64,000 nucleotides of DNA from Centropus unirufus. Taxonomy: Eukaryota; Chordata; Aves; Cuculiformes; Centropidae. How positions within the stretch are numbered: the first letter of the stretch is position 1; each line of letters begins with the position of its first letter. This document shows, piece after piece, positions 12,690 through 25,263 of the stretch. The notes beneath the pieces are model-generated. The model had not been told where the DNA came from. It did not search any database and saw nothing but the letters and a program-made list of their open reading frames with translations. A program made the position numbers and the translations under genes. Location: contig VYZI01000105.1 in the NCBI GenBank assembly GCA_013397695.1, positions 815,684 through 879,683 on the forward strand, given 5' to 3'.

Positions 12690-13450
12690 GGGAAGGATGC
12701 ACTGAGAGGAGTTCAATCTCATGAAGTTCAACAAGGCCAAGAACAAGGGCTTGCACCTGGACTGGGGCAATCCCCAGCATGAGTACAGACTCTGGGATGG
12801 ATTGAGAGAAGCCCTGCAGAGAAAAACATGGGAAAACTGGTGCATGAGAAATTGGACATCGGCCAGCAAGGTGCACTTGCAGCCTGGAAGTCAATCATAT
12901 CCTGGGCTACATAAATAGAAGCGTGCTCAGAAGGTCGAGGGAGGTGATTCTCCCTCTCTACTCTGCTCTCATGAAATTCTGCCTAGAGTACTGCATCCTG
13001 CTCTGTCATCCCAGCAAAAGAAATGCATGAGGCCTGTTTGAGAAGGTCCAGAGGAGTGCAACAAAAATGATCAGAGGACTGGAACACCACTCCTCTCTCC
13101 CATAGGAAAATCTATTCAGGCCAAGGAGCTTCTAGGAAAAATAGAAGCAGGCTTTTTAGTGATGTCTGTAGCGATAGGACAAAGGGTAACTGTTTTCAAG
13201 AGAGAGGATGTATTTAGATTGGACAAAAGCAGGACATATTTTACTGTGACTAGTGGGACACTGGAACAGGTGTCCCAGAGTAGTTGTGGATACCCCATCA
13301 TGAGAAGTCTTCAAGCTCAGTCTGGATGGACCTTTGAGAAACCTCACCCAGTGGAAGGTGTCTCTGACCACAGTGAGGGTGGGATGAAGTGGCAGTGGAC
13401 TACATAATCTTTGAAGGCCCCTTCAAACCCGAAGCATTCTATGATTCCTT
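12690..13450 (+). mobile_element. CR1 LINE with decayed ORF2 C-terminus, plus orientation
   Basis: From about 12721 the plus strand still reads MKFNKAKNKGLHLDWGNP and later NPQHEYRLWDG, close to the CR1 ORF2 wording that follows the reverse-transcriptase core. It continues through GTCGAGGGAGGTGATTCTCC, GGTCCAGAGGAGTGCAAC, GGACAAAGGGTAACTGTTTTC, CACTGGAACAGGTGTCCCAG and ends in CATTCTATGATTCC. Stops and frameshifts break the frame. A long minus-strand open frame over its left end is an antisense accident. Confidence 0.9.
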
Positions 13451-16400
13451 GAGTTCTTCATGGGTTTGTCCTGTATCCAGTGTTAACCAATATTTTTCCA
13501 TTATGGTTCGTATGATGGAGTATAAAGGATGGTTACTCATATGGAGCTCAGAAATATTTTGAACCTGTCAGACGATAACAATCAGATTTCAAAGTGATTT
13601 TGTTAAATTGGGAAAACACTATAAGTAAAAAGGGAACAGTCAAATAATGAAAAACAAAATCTGCAGCTAGACATAAAGAACAGGAGACAAGTACCCAGAA
13701 GTCCTTAAAAAAAAAAAAAAATCGATGAGGGTTGCTGGAAGCAAAGCTTGGACTTGTGACATCCCATTTTGAGCAATAATTATCAGGTACACTACCCAGA
13801 GAAAGTTCATAGAAAGGGCATGAGAATGATCAAAGGTGTAAAAGCTCATCCTAAACACAGTAGTGTGATTTTCAATGTAGAAAAGAGGGAAGGGGGGTGA
13901 TGGTGACACAGATGATAATGGTTTTTAGATGAGTGAAACTTGCAAATAGGATGGGAATGAGATGTTCTCCATATCCATCATCCATAGAACAGAAATTCTA
14001 TGCTTAAACTGTAACAGAAGACATTCATACAAGAAGTTAATGATTTGGGTAGTTGATCCTGTCTTAGGACTGAAAGACAGATTTGACATTGCTTAAAGAT
14101 TGCTCTTAACTGTGCTTGTCTTACATTCAAAGCAATCGATGCAAAGCCTCCAAATCAGAGAGATGGACCATTTCAGACAGCAGCCACAAACTTCCTATCA
14201 ACTGAAGCCACTAAACTGATTAAAGCACTCACATCTCCCTCAGCTCTTACAGGTTAAGACAAATTCAGTAAATCTCTTCTCTGCTAAACACTCCTGTCCA
14301 CAAAAATAAAAGTCAAAGCTCAATAAGCTTTATCCAACTTATCAATACCAATGAAAACATTTTATGTCATTATACAGCAACAGATAACAATTAGAGAGCA
14401 CCATCCCACCTCCTTTGCATGGAACAACAGCATCTGCAGGAAGGGAATCCTTACAAGTTTGCCACCTATGAGCTGTGAGTAAAAATAAACTACAACCAAT
14501 CCCTCTCCCAAAGGCTGCATTTAGAAAATACCAAGTGCATGTGCAGTAACAGACCAGGTACTCTGTGCTTATAAAACCACTACTCAGCCTTCATTCCCAC
14601 CTGTGTTGACCCCCAAAAGAAATGTTAATTTAGAAGAATTTGGATTAATCTCCCCAGTTTATTGCAAAGTTTTGAGAATTTATATTTAATCATGCTTGTA
14701 CTCCCTGAATTCATATCAGCTTTCAATGAGTGTTTTAAATTTATTTTGATTTGCAAATGAGGCAGCTGAAGGTCTAGAGTTGAACAGGGGATGGCTCAGC
14801 TCATTCCCAGCAACACACAAGTGGCTCTCACTTAAAGAGTGAAGCATTAGGAAAGCTGGATGGATCTAGGGGTGAGGGATAAAAGTAGAGCTACTGGGGA
14901 GCTGCTGTTGGACTGAAGGCATCTTGAAAAGGCTAATGTTAAGACTGCAGCTGATCTGTTGTTTTTTCATTAAGATTCAAGGTAAATTGGAAAAAGAAAA
15001 TAAATCACCAGCATAGAGGCCTTTAAGCACTATACCTATAATAGAATATATTATGATATATCACAGACTATACTATTAATTTTATTAATACTAAATAATA
15101 TTGACATAGTTCTATTGAGGCTTGGTAGAAAAAGCTAAAGGGCCACAGAATTAGTTAAAACACATCTAAAGGGGTGAGGAAATAGAGTAATTGGATGGTG
15201 TTTCAGTCAGTGATATCCAGTAAGTTCTCTCTTTTTGGTGACAACTTGGCATAAAGTGATGGATTGAGGTCTCTGTCCAGTCCTACCAACCAATGGTCAT
15301 TTGTCAGCAGGACCAGTGGGGTATATTAACAGTCCAACACAACTGCAGCATTTCCTGACTTCCTGACAGAAGAAAGCAATTTAGAACAAAAGTAGAACAA
15401 AGGTTTCATTTCCTTAAGCAAACCCAAAATCCTATAAATTGGTTTTGGTTTTTGTTGCCTGGATAATTATAGATACTGACAGCAGACTCATCTATCTGAT
15501 GAAATCTCTTATAGAGACCCTTGTCCTCCAAGACCCAAACCACGGTTTCCTCAAGGCATATTGGCTAATCACTGATTTCCACCAGGAGGATGTGTAAGCC
15601 CTTGGGTGTTGCTGAAGATTGATCAATACATCCTTTTTGCTGTCCCCCAGATCAAGGCCATGTTTATCTTTCTGCAGCTGACCTGACCTCTGAAAACAAT
15701 AGTGATGTATTCTGCTTCACTTGCCCTCCAGCCCTGAAGCATTCCTCATCTGAATCTGGATGAGCTTTGCTCACTTGTATCTGCACTAGTTTTACTCTGT
15801 GACATAGGGATGAGAAAGCCTTGCAGACTTCTTCCCTGCTGCAGCTCATCCTCTCCAGGTACCAGAAGCCATGAAAGCATTCAAAAGCTTTTTTTAGTGG
15901 GTGCACATCGCCAGTGGTGTATAGAGTCTTTCAGCTCCTCAACAGAGCCCAAAGAATCCTTTAAATCTGGGTTTCCATCCTAACTAGATACTGTTCAGTA
16001 GCCTCAGCTCAACAGACGATCAAAATTTGCATATTTTGCCTCTGAAAGATTCCAAGTAGTGTCTCTGGAGTGGCTTCCACCTTGGGAAAGTGTACACCAC
16101 CAGGAATTAGCCCCCCTTTCTCAGCATCATTATGATCTGCCACATTTTGGTTTACCAGACTCTCAAAATGTTTTCTTACAGAAGACTATTTCTTCCACAA
16201 TCCCCACCCCTATGTGTGCACTGAACCTTCACCTCTTTCTGAAGTCTCATTGGGTGTAGTTTTGTATATTTTAGCTGCAATTTTTTTTTACAGAAAATAG
16301 ATTGCCATAAATTTTGCCCTTTCAAGTGTTTAGTGACAGAATGAAGTTGCCCTCAGTCACATCTGTTTATCCTGGTAAGCACATTTATAAAGTGATTTCC

Positions 16401-17310
16401 CATCCTCATTATTCTGTCAATGGCATTTCACACTATAGCTACTTTAATGTAGCATTTTATCACTTGTCCTGAGGGCTGCTGACAGCTGCCAATTCCAATG
16501 CTTCCTTCTAATCTTAATTTTTTTCTTTTTATTTTATGGTTTTTGTCCCCCTTTCTTTTATTTCCAGGGGCTGCAGGGCTGTGTGAGGAAAGGAGAGTTA
16601 CACAAGTGCAATGAACAATGATGATTTCCTCTCACTTTTAACACAGAGATATTATAATCCCTTAAGGTGAAGCTGAGTTACCAAGGAAAAGTTAAACTTC
16701 AGGGAAGTGTAGCTGCATTTCAGTTGCCTATTAGACTTTTCACTGTCTCCTGATAAATTTTCTATTAATGCTACTGGGTTTAAATTTCCAAGCTCCCTTG
16801 TTGTGCAGAAATGGGATTGTTCATCTCCCAGGGAAGGTACTTTGCATTCTTGCGTGCTGTGATCCTCCCACTATCCAGAAATACCTAAATCAAACCAGAA
16901 TGGGCTACAATCTGGCTCAAGCCATAGGATAACAGAAATTGTACCCAAGGAATTATACATGCATATTCCTCCATCTTGAGCATGTTCCCTTCTTGCCACA
17001 AAAAATTATATTTCCATCTAAGAAAAAAACTACCAACATGAGGGAAGAAGAACTGAACAATTTGCAGTAAAAGAACAGGAGAAGAAACCTGGTGCTATTG
17101 AAGCTGATAGCCACATTTCAGTTACTTCCAGACAGCTTTGCCCCACATGACTTCTCTCCTATGAAACAGGGATGTCCAGACACAAGCTTGTTTTCCAGTG
17201 GCCACAAAGACTCAGTCCCTTGGGAAGATTTGACCAGAGCATGCACCCAGGGTTGGGGCACAGTATCATCCTCAGAGGCTGCACTTCAAACCATGTCGTA
17301 GCTGTTATTA
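13451..17310. other. Unique non-coding DNA
   Basis: No gene or clear interspersed repeat. An A15 run lies at 13707-13721. The minus-strand open frame at 15664-15906 (80 codons) is the least random-looking one here, but it has no splice-site framework or family match that I can see. Confidence 0.4.
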
Positions 17311-17900
17311 GAATCATAGAATCATTAAGCTTCGAAAAGATCTCTAAGATCATCAGATCTAAGCAACAACACACACCACTGTGCTTACCAAACTATGTCC
17401 CAAAGTGCCATATCTACATATTTTTTCAACACCTCCAGGGAAGGTCACTGCATCACTTCCCTGGGCAGTCTCTTCCAATGATTGACAACCCTTTCACTGA
17501 AGAAATTCTTCCTAATAGGAACTTCCTAATAAAGGAACTTGAGACCATTTCCTCTCAAGCTATCACTTGTTACTTGGAGAAGAAACTACCACCCACCTTC
17601 CTACATCCTCCTTTTAGGTTGTCGTAGAGACCAACAAGGTTTCTCCTCAGTTTCCTACTCTCCAGGCTCAACAAACACAATTCCCTCAGCCATTCCTCTT
17701 AAGACTTGTGCTCCAGACCCTTCACCTGCCTCGTTGCTCTCCTCTGGATGGGCCCCAGCAGCAAAATGTCTTTCTTCTAGTGAGGGGCTCAAAATCGAAC
17801 AGAGTATTCAAGGTGCAGCCTCAGCACCACTGAATACAGGGGAATTTCTTCATTTCCGTGCTCCAGCTGATCACATCACTCATATAGACAGGCTTGCAGG
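17311..17900 (-). mobile_element. CR1 LINE 3' part, minus orientation
   Basis: Begins with the reversed tail GAATCATAGAATCATTAAGC and continues with AAAGATCTCTAAGATCATC, ACCTCCAGGGAAGGTCACTG, CACTGAAGAAATTCTTCCTA, CATTCCTCTTAAGACTTGTGC, CTCCTCTGGATGGGCCCCAG and TTCTTCTAGTGAGGGGCTC, all the reverse of CR1. The two plus-strand open frames over it are antisense readings of the LINE. Confidence 0.92.
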
Positions 17901-18687
17901 CCCTGGCCAAAAGCTGTTTTGCCAAAGCCAGGTGCAAAGGCAGGACCAGAAGTGCCACTTTTGTGTATATATTTCCCTTTGTTATACTCCCCTTGGAAAT
18001 TATATACAGCTCTCTCCCTTGTTTCTCTTAGATTTTGGATACACATAATTCTTCAGCTGTGTAAGTGGACAGATTGATCTTTTATTTGCAGAACGGAGAA
18101 CACTATAGGTTGTAACTCTTTTAGATATTGAAGCCACAGTAGGAAAGTATATTTCGTCAGCTCTAGAAATCTTAGCCTGATTTGAGATGCTGTTTTAGTT
18201 TGCAAAGTCATATCAAAGGATGTGTTGCACCATACTCCAACAAAGAACAAGATATGAATTTCATCCTGCAGTGGGCCAACCATTCTGTTACTCCCATTTT
18301 CACTTAGCTCTTCTAATTTGTAAAAATAAATTTCTCCTTCTGAATTAACATTAAATTCAATTATTGTTTTTTATTTCAATAGAATTGATTTTTTTCCCAT
18401 TTTATTGCTGGAGCATACTGTCATCTTGGTGAAAGGGCAACTTGCCAGAATATTACTTAGATAACTCTGGCACGCCTAAGTGGAAAGCTTTTCATTTGTT
18501 CAATTAAAAGCAAGCATTAAAATCAGGACACTGTTTTTCTTTAATTTCATTAGCACCGACTAACAGCTTATGAAGGTACTTTCTCATGTAGTCATCAGTC
18601 TATGATGTCAAGACAATAGTATGACTCTTCCCTCTAGCTGCAGAAGACCCACCATAGCCAAACCAAGGGACTAAATCAAACAAAACC
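17901..18687. other. Non-coding spacer between two minus-oriented CR1s
   Basis: AT-rich, with no recognisable gene or repeat. Confidence 0.4.
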
Positions 18688-18892
18688 TTGCCATGGGCAG
18701 GGACACCACCCCCCGGATCAGGCCCCATCCAAACTGGCCTTGAACTTCCAGGGAAGGGGCATCCACAACTTCCCTCGGAAACCTGTTCAAGTGTCTCACC
18801 ACTCTCATTGTGAAAAATTTCTTCCTAACGTCAAGTCTAAACCTTTCTTATTCCAATTTAAAGCCATTGCTCCTTGTCCTATCACTACAATG
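18688..18892 (-). mobile_element. CR1 LINE fragment, minus orientation
   Basis: CATGGGCAGGGACACCACC, TGGCCTTGAACTTCCAGGG, GGGCATCCACAACTTCC, CCACTCTCATTGTGAAAAATTTC and CATTGCTCCTTGTCCTATCACT are the reversed body of a CR1 tail. The terminal octamers and the first part of the 3' end are missing, and the copy stops abruptly at the 'CTATCAC' point. Confidence 0.9.
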
Positions 18893-20699
18893 AAAATTAC
18901 ATTAAGATAGATTTCTGAAAAAAAATATGAAATACCAAAATATGCAAAATCAGATAACAAAAGATTCAGGTTACAGAACCTTCTTAACTTGCACACAAAT
19001 TGAGAAGGTGACCTAAGAGGTGGGCATGAAAGAAGCAGGAATGCAGCACTGCTATTGAAAAAGAAAGAAAAAACTCCTGAAAACTAGTGTTTTTTCCAGA
19101 CTGGACAGTATCTATGTTAAGAAAACCATAGATAATGGGTGATTATGGAGGTATGTCTGAGCTTGCGAAATAAACAGCACTTCTAGTAAATGAAAAGTAA
19201 CAGGCTGATGGTAGAACAGATGTCTATAATAACATTGGATATCTGTGTTCTAAAAGTGCCTTTTCATTGATTATTCTTTGACCATAAAGTCAGTTGGGGA
19301 CATCTAAATCCTGGAAACCTGTGGCTAGGGAAGACATACCTTGCTCTGGATGACAAGATGTCCTAATGACCAGCAGTATCCGAACAGCTGACTTGCTAAC
19401 AGGAACATCTAATCTCTATTTAAGAGCAACTGCTGTTGCAGATTGCTGGTTACAAATAACTGAGCTTTAGAAAAAGTCTAGGCTGTTTGAATGATGAATA
19501 GAGTAATAAAACCTTACACATCATGGTAAAATAGCTAAAATGGAACAAAACAACAAAACACATTCAGGGCTGTGATAGCCTTGCCCTGTAAGGAAAATCA
19601 CAACTCACTTATTCCTTGCAATTCTTTAAATGAGTCAATAACTCAGTGGAAATGAAAAAAAGAAACTGTAAAACAGTTGTTTTAATTCTTTTTCAGATTG
19701 TAAAGGTCTGTGATGTTGTCACTCCTGAGGTGACTACAGAAGGCAACTACCTTGGAGTGAAGTACACAATGTCAAGTGCAAATGCAGGTCAGGACAAAGA
19801 AAGAAAAAAACAAAACCAACAAAAAACCACCAACCTCAACCTAAAAATAGGTCAGTTTTCATCATGACAAAAGGTTAACAGTCAGCTGCCTCCAGGCATT
19901 TGTCTGGATGCTGTGTTGTTAAATATAGTTATTACTGCTCCAGGAAAAGGAATCTGGGCAGGAGGAAATGGGGAAATAAATACTAAAAAACAAGACAAAA
20001 AAAATCTCAATTCGTCATCACAATGATCCCGCAAATTTCATATTAACACAAAAGATTTATTCAGAAAGCTGTTATCCCTCCTCAGGGCAAAGATCTGATA
20101 TAGAACTATCAACAAATCCAAGACCACATGAACAGGGTCATATGGAGGGCATACAGGTGGAGTAGACACAGCTATACTAGCACACATGGCCCTACATGAG
20201 TTACAGTTCGAGTCATTGACTACCCTGAAGACTCGGTCAAAACCTCCAGGCAAGCCTTAAGACTTGAAGACAGAAAATTTGCCAAGAAGTGTAAACATGG
20301 TGCTGCGTCAGCAACTGGCTGTCTAGCAAGAAGCAAGGTGTATCCAGACTCTGGGAAGAACCTGTTTAATCATAGCCAGGTTTTAATATACCCTAAGAAC
20401 TAACCAGGTTTAACAAGATTGAATTTGGGCAGCCCAGTGTGAACCTTGTGGGACAGGCCATCCAGATGGTAAAGCTAGATTGTACCAAGAGTGCAGTGCC
20501 CAGAGTACAGGAGAGTGGGGGGGGGCAGTTGTCTAGAAAAGATGTTATTAACAAATACCATAGACCTGGCATGTGAAATATATAACATCAACCACTGGGG
20601 ACAATGTCCAGGGCAGAAAATGGCTGTACTTCTATAGTCAGGCCTGCCAAGACTGGAAAAGACTGTTACCAATAGAAGAGACACATAAGCACTTTTAAT
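18893..20699. other. Non-coding DNA with one candidate exon
   Basis: No recognised gene. A possible plus-strand exon at 19697-19787 is reported separately. A G9 run lies at 20517-20525. Confidence 0.4.
19697..19787 (+). other. Candidate unrecognised exon (speculative)
   Basis: Seen: the plus strand has a pyrimidine-rich TTTTAATTCTTTTTCAG ending at 19696, then 91 bases open in only one frame, then CAG followed by GTCAGG. The open frame reads IVKVCDVVTPEVTTEGNY and goes on to LGVKYTMSSANA. Composition looks more protein-like than the surrounding chance frames. Against it: a single 91-bp open stretch with AG/GT ends arises by chance in 64 kb, I do not recognise the peptide, and it lies on the opposite strand to the SNARE exon. 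Confidence 0.15.
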
Positions 20700-20910
20700 A
20701 ATACGACAGTGAATGATGTTCAACACTGATAAATGCAAGTGTAGGAGGGGAAAATTAAAATGGCTTATCCAGCTCACGTGACTCTCCATTTGGCATGCGA
20801 GTTCGGCAGACAGACTCAACCATTCCAAGGAAAGCTGCTGCTTAATGCATTGATATCTTCCAAAATAGCAAACAAGATATTAGGAAGCACAATGAAGCAA
20901 GCAATAAATA
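20700..20910 (+). mobile_element. Possible old LINE (CR1/L3-like) fragment
   Basis: Fragments such as GTTCAACACTGATAAATGCAAG followed about 150 bases later by AAATAGCAAACAAGATATTAGG resemble the ORF2 wording 'FNTDKCK ... KANxxLG' of CR1-group LINEs, at the right spacing. Divergence is heavy and the frame is broken. Confidence 0.35.
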
Positions 20911-23586
20911 ACACAAGGTTGCCAGTCTGGCATCACTTACAAGCTCCAGCCTGACTTAGAAGGAAAGGACTAATTTATCTCTGTGCTAATGCAATATGGT
21001 CACTGAGTGCCAGGACCGTTGTTACAGACAGGAACAATGTGGCAGAGGCAGGTGGCACTTCAGTGTCACTCCTACCCCCAGATCTGAGAGGATGGAGTCC
21101 TGCCTCACCTTGTTTGAAGGTCACGAAGGATCAGAGCGCCTGCAGGACAAAGCCATCTGCTCAGCCACCCCCTCAGCTCAACTTGCCCCAATGTGGTGCT
21201 GTCCTGACACCCACCGAGAAAACCCACCTGTGAAACAAAGCACTGGCTTCTCACGTGTCTTCCAAAGATATTGTGGCAGTTCTTTTCATGGCACACAACA
21301 AGAGATGCTCTAACTGCACAGGCATCAGGACAAAAATATTAGCAAAAGGTATTAACAAAACAGTGCTTAACCCAAACCTCACTATGCCCACCCAGAGTGC
21401 TGCAAAAGCAATACAGCTGTTTTGGAGGAATGGAGGAATGGAAAAGCAGATAGGAGAAGAGGAGAGGAGTGGACTCAAGCAGATCTATATTTGAAGACAG
21501 TTTCTCATCCCCATCAAGTGGATGCACTGGTGCTCTGAGGACAAGATAAATGTAAAACTCCATGATATCGCACTGCCCCCCACAATGAGGTGATAATGTT
21601 ATTGTGACATTGGGCATTCATCTTGCCCCTCAGCCTGGCCCAGACCTCCTCTGCCTTGCACAGCTATCAACGTCCAAAGCCTTCTGGATTGCCCTCTGCT
21701 TTCAGCAAGGACTGTGGTCTCATGAGGCCTTCCCAGTCCCAACAGCACACAGCAGGATTGAACCAGAAAGATGTTCCATTCGATTCCCACCCAGCAAAGG
21801 TCCAGGGTAATGCCCCAGACATGGCAGTGGAACAGTGAAAGACCTCTGTACCTTGATATAGAGGGTTAACATTGTACCTTGCGGGAGGGACAAGAAAAGA
21901 AAAATGTTGTAAGATGCTCTAGGGTGGCAGAATCTGTTTGAGTGTGGCTGTAAAATACCTTGTGCTTCAAAAACACCCAGCGGAGAAGAAAGCTGTGCAT
22001 GAAAGAAATAATGTTCATGCTTTTCCTTGGATGTGTTTGTTTGTGTCTCATTCAAAATGAGAGACTAGTTCATTCACAGCTCATAGAAATCAGTATTGAA
22101 GTCAGTTGGTCAACATTGTTTTCCAATAGCTGGGTAAGTATACTATAAGGAAATTGGTACACTCATCGAATTCCCCTAGTATGTTTGGGGGAAGACACAT
22201 TTAAAAGCCACTGACTTATGACACCCTCCTTGGGTCTCTTCCCTATGAGGTGACATCTCATAAGAAGTGTTAACCTTTGTACTGTGATCCAAATGAAAGG
22301 AAGGAAGTTCCTCTAAATCTTAACAGGTGAGTTGTAAAAAGTTGTTACATTCAACAGCACCTGGAGTCAAATGGGAAGCCTTGAGACTAAAAGATGCAGA
22401 GTCCTTTAATCCTTAAATAGGGAGACAGGTGACTTGTAGAGAAATGCACTGTTAGTTCCCTGTTTGCAATCGAAGCTCTTTATTTACTGGCTCAGCAATT
22501 CTCCTGTGGCATTTATTTTTAATGCTTTATTTTTTCAATTTAAGTTTCTAATGGCAACACCTGAAGCTGCCTTCCTTAACCCTTCACAGTGATATAAAAT
22601 AGAAAGAGCAATAGAAGAAACTGAAGGAACATGGCTTATACCTGACAGATCTCAGGGGGGATAGTGGAGATGACTCTCTTAAGCAATCAGCACCTATGTG
22701 TAAAGGTGCAAGACTTCCTTGTATTTCCTCCAGGTGCTCCCAGGGTAGAGGGAACTAATCCCACAAGTCCCTGCATCCCAATACTGTGACTCATGTTTGT
22801 AAGCATGAACTGAAATCAGTAAGGCAGATAAGTCATGGGATTTGCTCCTAATTCCCACTCCCCCTTTATATTCTTCAACTGCAGTTCACAAGGAGAAAAG
22901 AGAAAGGAGAGAAATGCCTCCTGTTACAACCAAAATGCTCCAGAGAATTCAGGTTTAGGAATATTTTAGAGGATAAAGCCAAATACAGGGACTGATGTTA
23001 ATGGAGTGATTTTTGTGCTCTGGCTTGTGGCAGCATCTGCTAATCAAATCAGGCTGCAGAGCCGAAATTTGCATAGCTGTATGACCATAGAGACTGTCAA
23101 AATGGGACTAAATATGACATTCTGCTGAATCATTGTAGATCCAGACATCCTTCACTTTGCATCCTTTCTAGTGCACCACTCTCCCTTCAACATCACTCCC
23201 CACTGCCACCATCCCATGCAAAAAATAGCAAAAATAGAGTTATTTCTGCTGTCAAGGAAGCGATGAAAACCATAGGGATGGAGACACCCCAGGAGCAATC
23301 CTTGTATATGTTTTGGTTAATAGGGAAAGCACATGGGTTACTCCATACAATCTCCTTCTGCTGAAATGACTGGGTGCAGCCAATTTCTTGGAGATCAAGT
23401 CAGCAAATTAATTTTATGCCTGAGAAATTGAAGCTTTCCAGAGACACTTAGGTTCACCAGAGACCTGGTCAGCGTAGAGGACCGAAAAGCTTAAAAGATT
23501 AATAATTTCTCAAAACATCTGAAGTTATGGACAAGCTCTAAAACTACCCAGGCAAACAGACAGTATCTTCTAGCAGGAAGATGTGC
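20911..23586. other. Non-coding DNA, locally GC-richer
   Basis: 20990-21250 and 21600-21850 are richer in C and G than their surroundings and give overlapping open frames on both strands. This is typical of stop-poor GC-rich DNA rather than genes. No family resemblance or splice framework was seen. Confidence 0.4.
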
Positions 23587-23768
23587 AAGGGAAGGTTTAG
23601 TTTGGATATTAGGAAGAGGTTCTTCACTGGTACAATCTCCCCAGGGAAGTCGTCATGGCACCAAGCCTGACACTATTCAAGAAACATTTGCACAACGCCT
23701 TCAGACACATGCTGTAAATTTGGAGATTGTCCGGTGCAGGGATAGGAATTGGACTTGATGGGCCCCTC
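23587..23768 (+). mobile_element. CR1 LINE tail, plus orientation
   Basis: AAGGGAAGGTTTAGTTTGGA, TATTAGGAAGAGGTTCTTCAC, ACCAAGCCTGACACTATTC, TTTGCACAACGCCTTCAGAC, ACATGCTGTAAATTTGG and GGAATTGGACTTGATGGG follow the same subfamily wording as the copy at 2664-2882. It stops at the 'GACTTGATG' point without the final octamers. Confidence 0.85.
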
Positions 23769-24499
23769 ATTTCCCGGGGACAAAGGTGGGTGCTGAAAAG
23801 CCTGACACAGGCAAATGCCCCTGTACATAGGAGTGCTTTGAACATAGACCCCTTTTCCGAATGCAGCCAGCAGCGAACCACCATTCATAAAATGAGCATA
23901 TGCCAATTGAAGTCTCCAGCACTCAGCTTTGAACCTTGTGCTTGCATTCCCTGTGGAAATCTGTCAGTCCCATGGCACTCGGGAGATTACTCATCTTTTA
24001 GAAGCTTAACAGAACATTGTCTGACAAAGCCGACACTCCTGTAAGTTTTCCCCCATGTTTGTTTTATGTGTCTAAGTATTGGAGCAGCTCTTTTTATCCC
24101 TGCCCTCCCTTGTATAGCCTTATCTTCATATCTCAAGATTTTTCAGAGGACAAGAAGTTATCTCTCTCTTTGACAGTGCAATCTGCTTTGCGCCCTCGGA
24201 AAGATGGGCTGCTTTTTAGCATCTCTTGATAAAGTCATGATATCATGGGTGAAACTTCAGAGCACAGCAAAGCTCCACCTGTGGGGAATATCTGCCATCA
24301 GTTACAAATGATGATTAGCATTTTTCTTGAGTTTCATCCAAGCTGGAGAGATGACAGTGTGTTTTGCGAACAGGAGCACGTTCCATCTGCCTAGAAATTC
24401 AAATAAGGGGAAAAAAATTAAAAGCTAAATATGCCAGATCTTGTATTTGGAACTCTCATAGCAGCACACTCTGAAGGGAATTCTGTGTGGAAGTACAGA
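23769..24499. other. Non-coding spacer
   Basis: No recognisable gene or repeat between the CR1 tail and the MIR-like SINE. Confidence 0.4.
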
Positions 24500-24650
24500 A
24501 CAGGCAGCATTTTAATCCTGGCACCGATACTGACTCTTTCCCAGATCTTAGACAAGGCATTTATTTACATTTCTATGGAGCTCCGCTGGCAGAGAAACAA
24601 TCCATAAGGTCTCAGTTTCCCCAGTAGTGAAATGGGGAGAGACGCACCGT
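24500..24650 (+). mobile_element. MIR-like ancient SINE fragment
   Basis: TTTTAATCCTGGCACCGATAC, TGACTCTTTCCCAGATCTTAG, ACAAGGCATTTATTTAC and then TCTCAGTTTCCCCAGTAGTG with AAATGGGGAGA match, in order, the core and 3' half of a MIR (tRNA-derived, LINE2-mobilised SINE): 'TCCTGGCACTGAC ... CTTGGACAAGTCACTTA ... CTCAGTTTCC ... AAATGGGG'. An insertion of about 40 bases separates the two halves. MIRs are rare but present in bird genomes. Confidence 0.6.
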
Positions 24651-25263
24651 AAGAAATCCGCAGCAGCTTTCATCCCTCCTGTGCTGCCTGGGCACGAACT
24701 GAAAGGAAAGATAGGTCTTGGAGCTTTTTGCTACAAAAATGACCAGCAAATGCATGTATGGTTACTATACTTCCATGGAGGGAAGGAATTTTTAAAAGCT
24801 ATTGTGTTTTTGTGTTTAAAATTTAACATTTCAGGCTAAGACATGTGCTTTTACAAGTTTGATGAAACTAGCATCACCCTACTGAGGACTAGAGATGGTT
24901 TTGTGGGATGTTTACTTATTCAGGTTTTGCAGACAACTTTTATTCTCTCCATTCTTTTCTTCCTTTCTGCACATGACTAATTAATTAATAAACACAGTAG
25001 GAAAGAAATTATTCCAACAAACTCTGTTGGGATCTATTTCTCAAGAGGAATAGTGTGCAGAAATAAAGTTATCGAAGAAGTGCTCAAAAAGGATGTATCT
25101 TGACAATCCAGTAAGATCAATAGCATCAAGGTTATTTTCTTTCCCTTGGTAAGGGTTCATGCTGCTAATACCTACTTCTGGAGGGCTTTGTGTATGGGAG
25201 TATGATTTTGTGTCACCTGAGTGTATAAACAGAGCAATCTCATACAAGTCTGTGAAGGACTGT
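24651..25263. other. Non-coding spacer
   Basis: AT-rich; no recognisable gene or repeat. Confidence 0.4.

Noticed and set aside
12397..12894. Minus-strand open frame of 165 codons
   Set aside because: Its first part is the antisense of a plus-oriented CR1; the remainder shows no known domain.
17172..18048. Two overlapping plus-strand open frames of 151 and 169 codons
   Set aside because: Both lie mostly over a minus-oriented CR1 and are antisense readings of it.
20996..21313. Overlapping open frames on both strands in a GC-richer patch
   Set aside because: Mutually overlapping frames on both strands indicate low stop density, not genes; no recognisable domain or splice framework.
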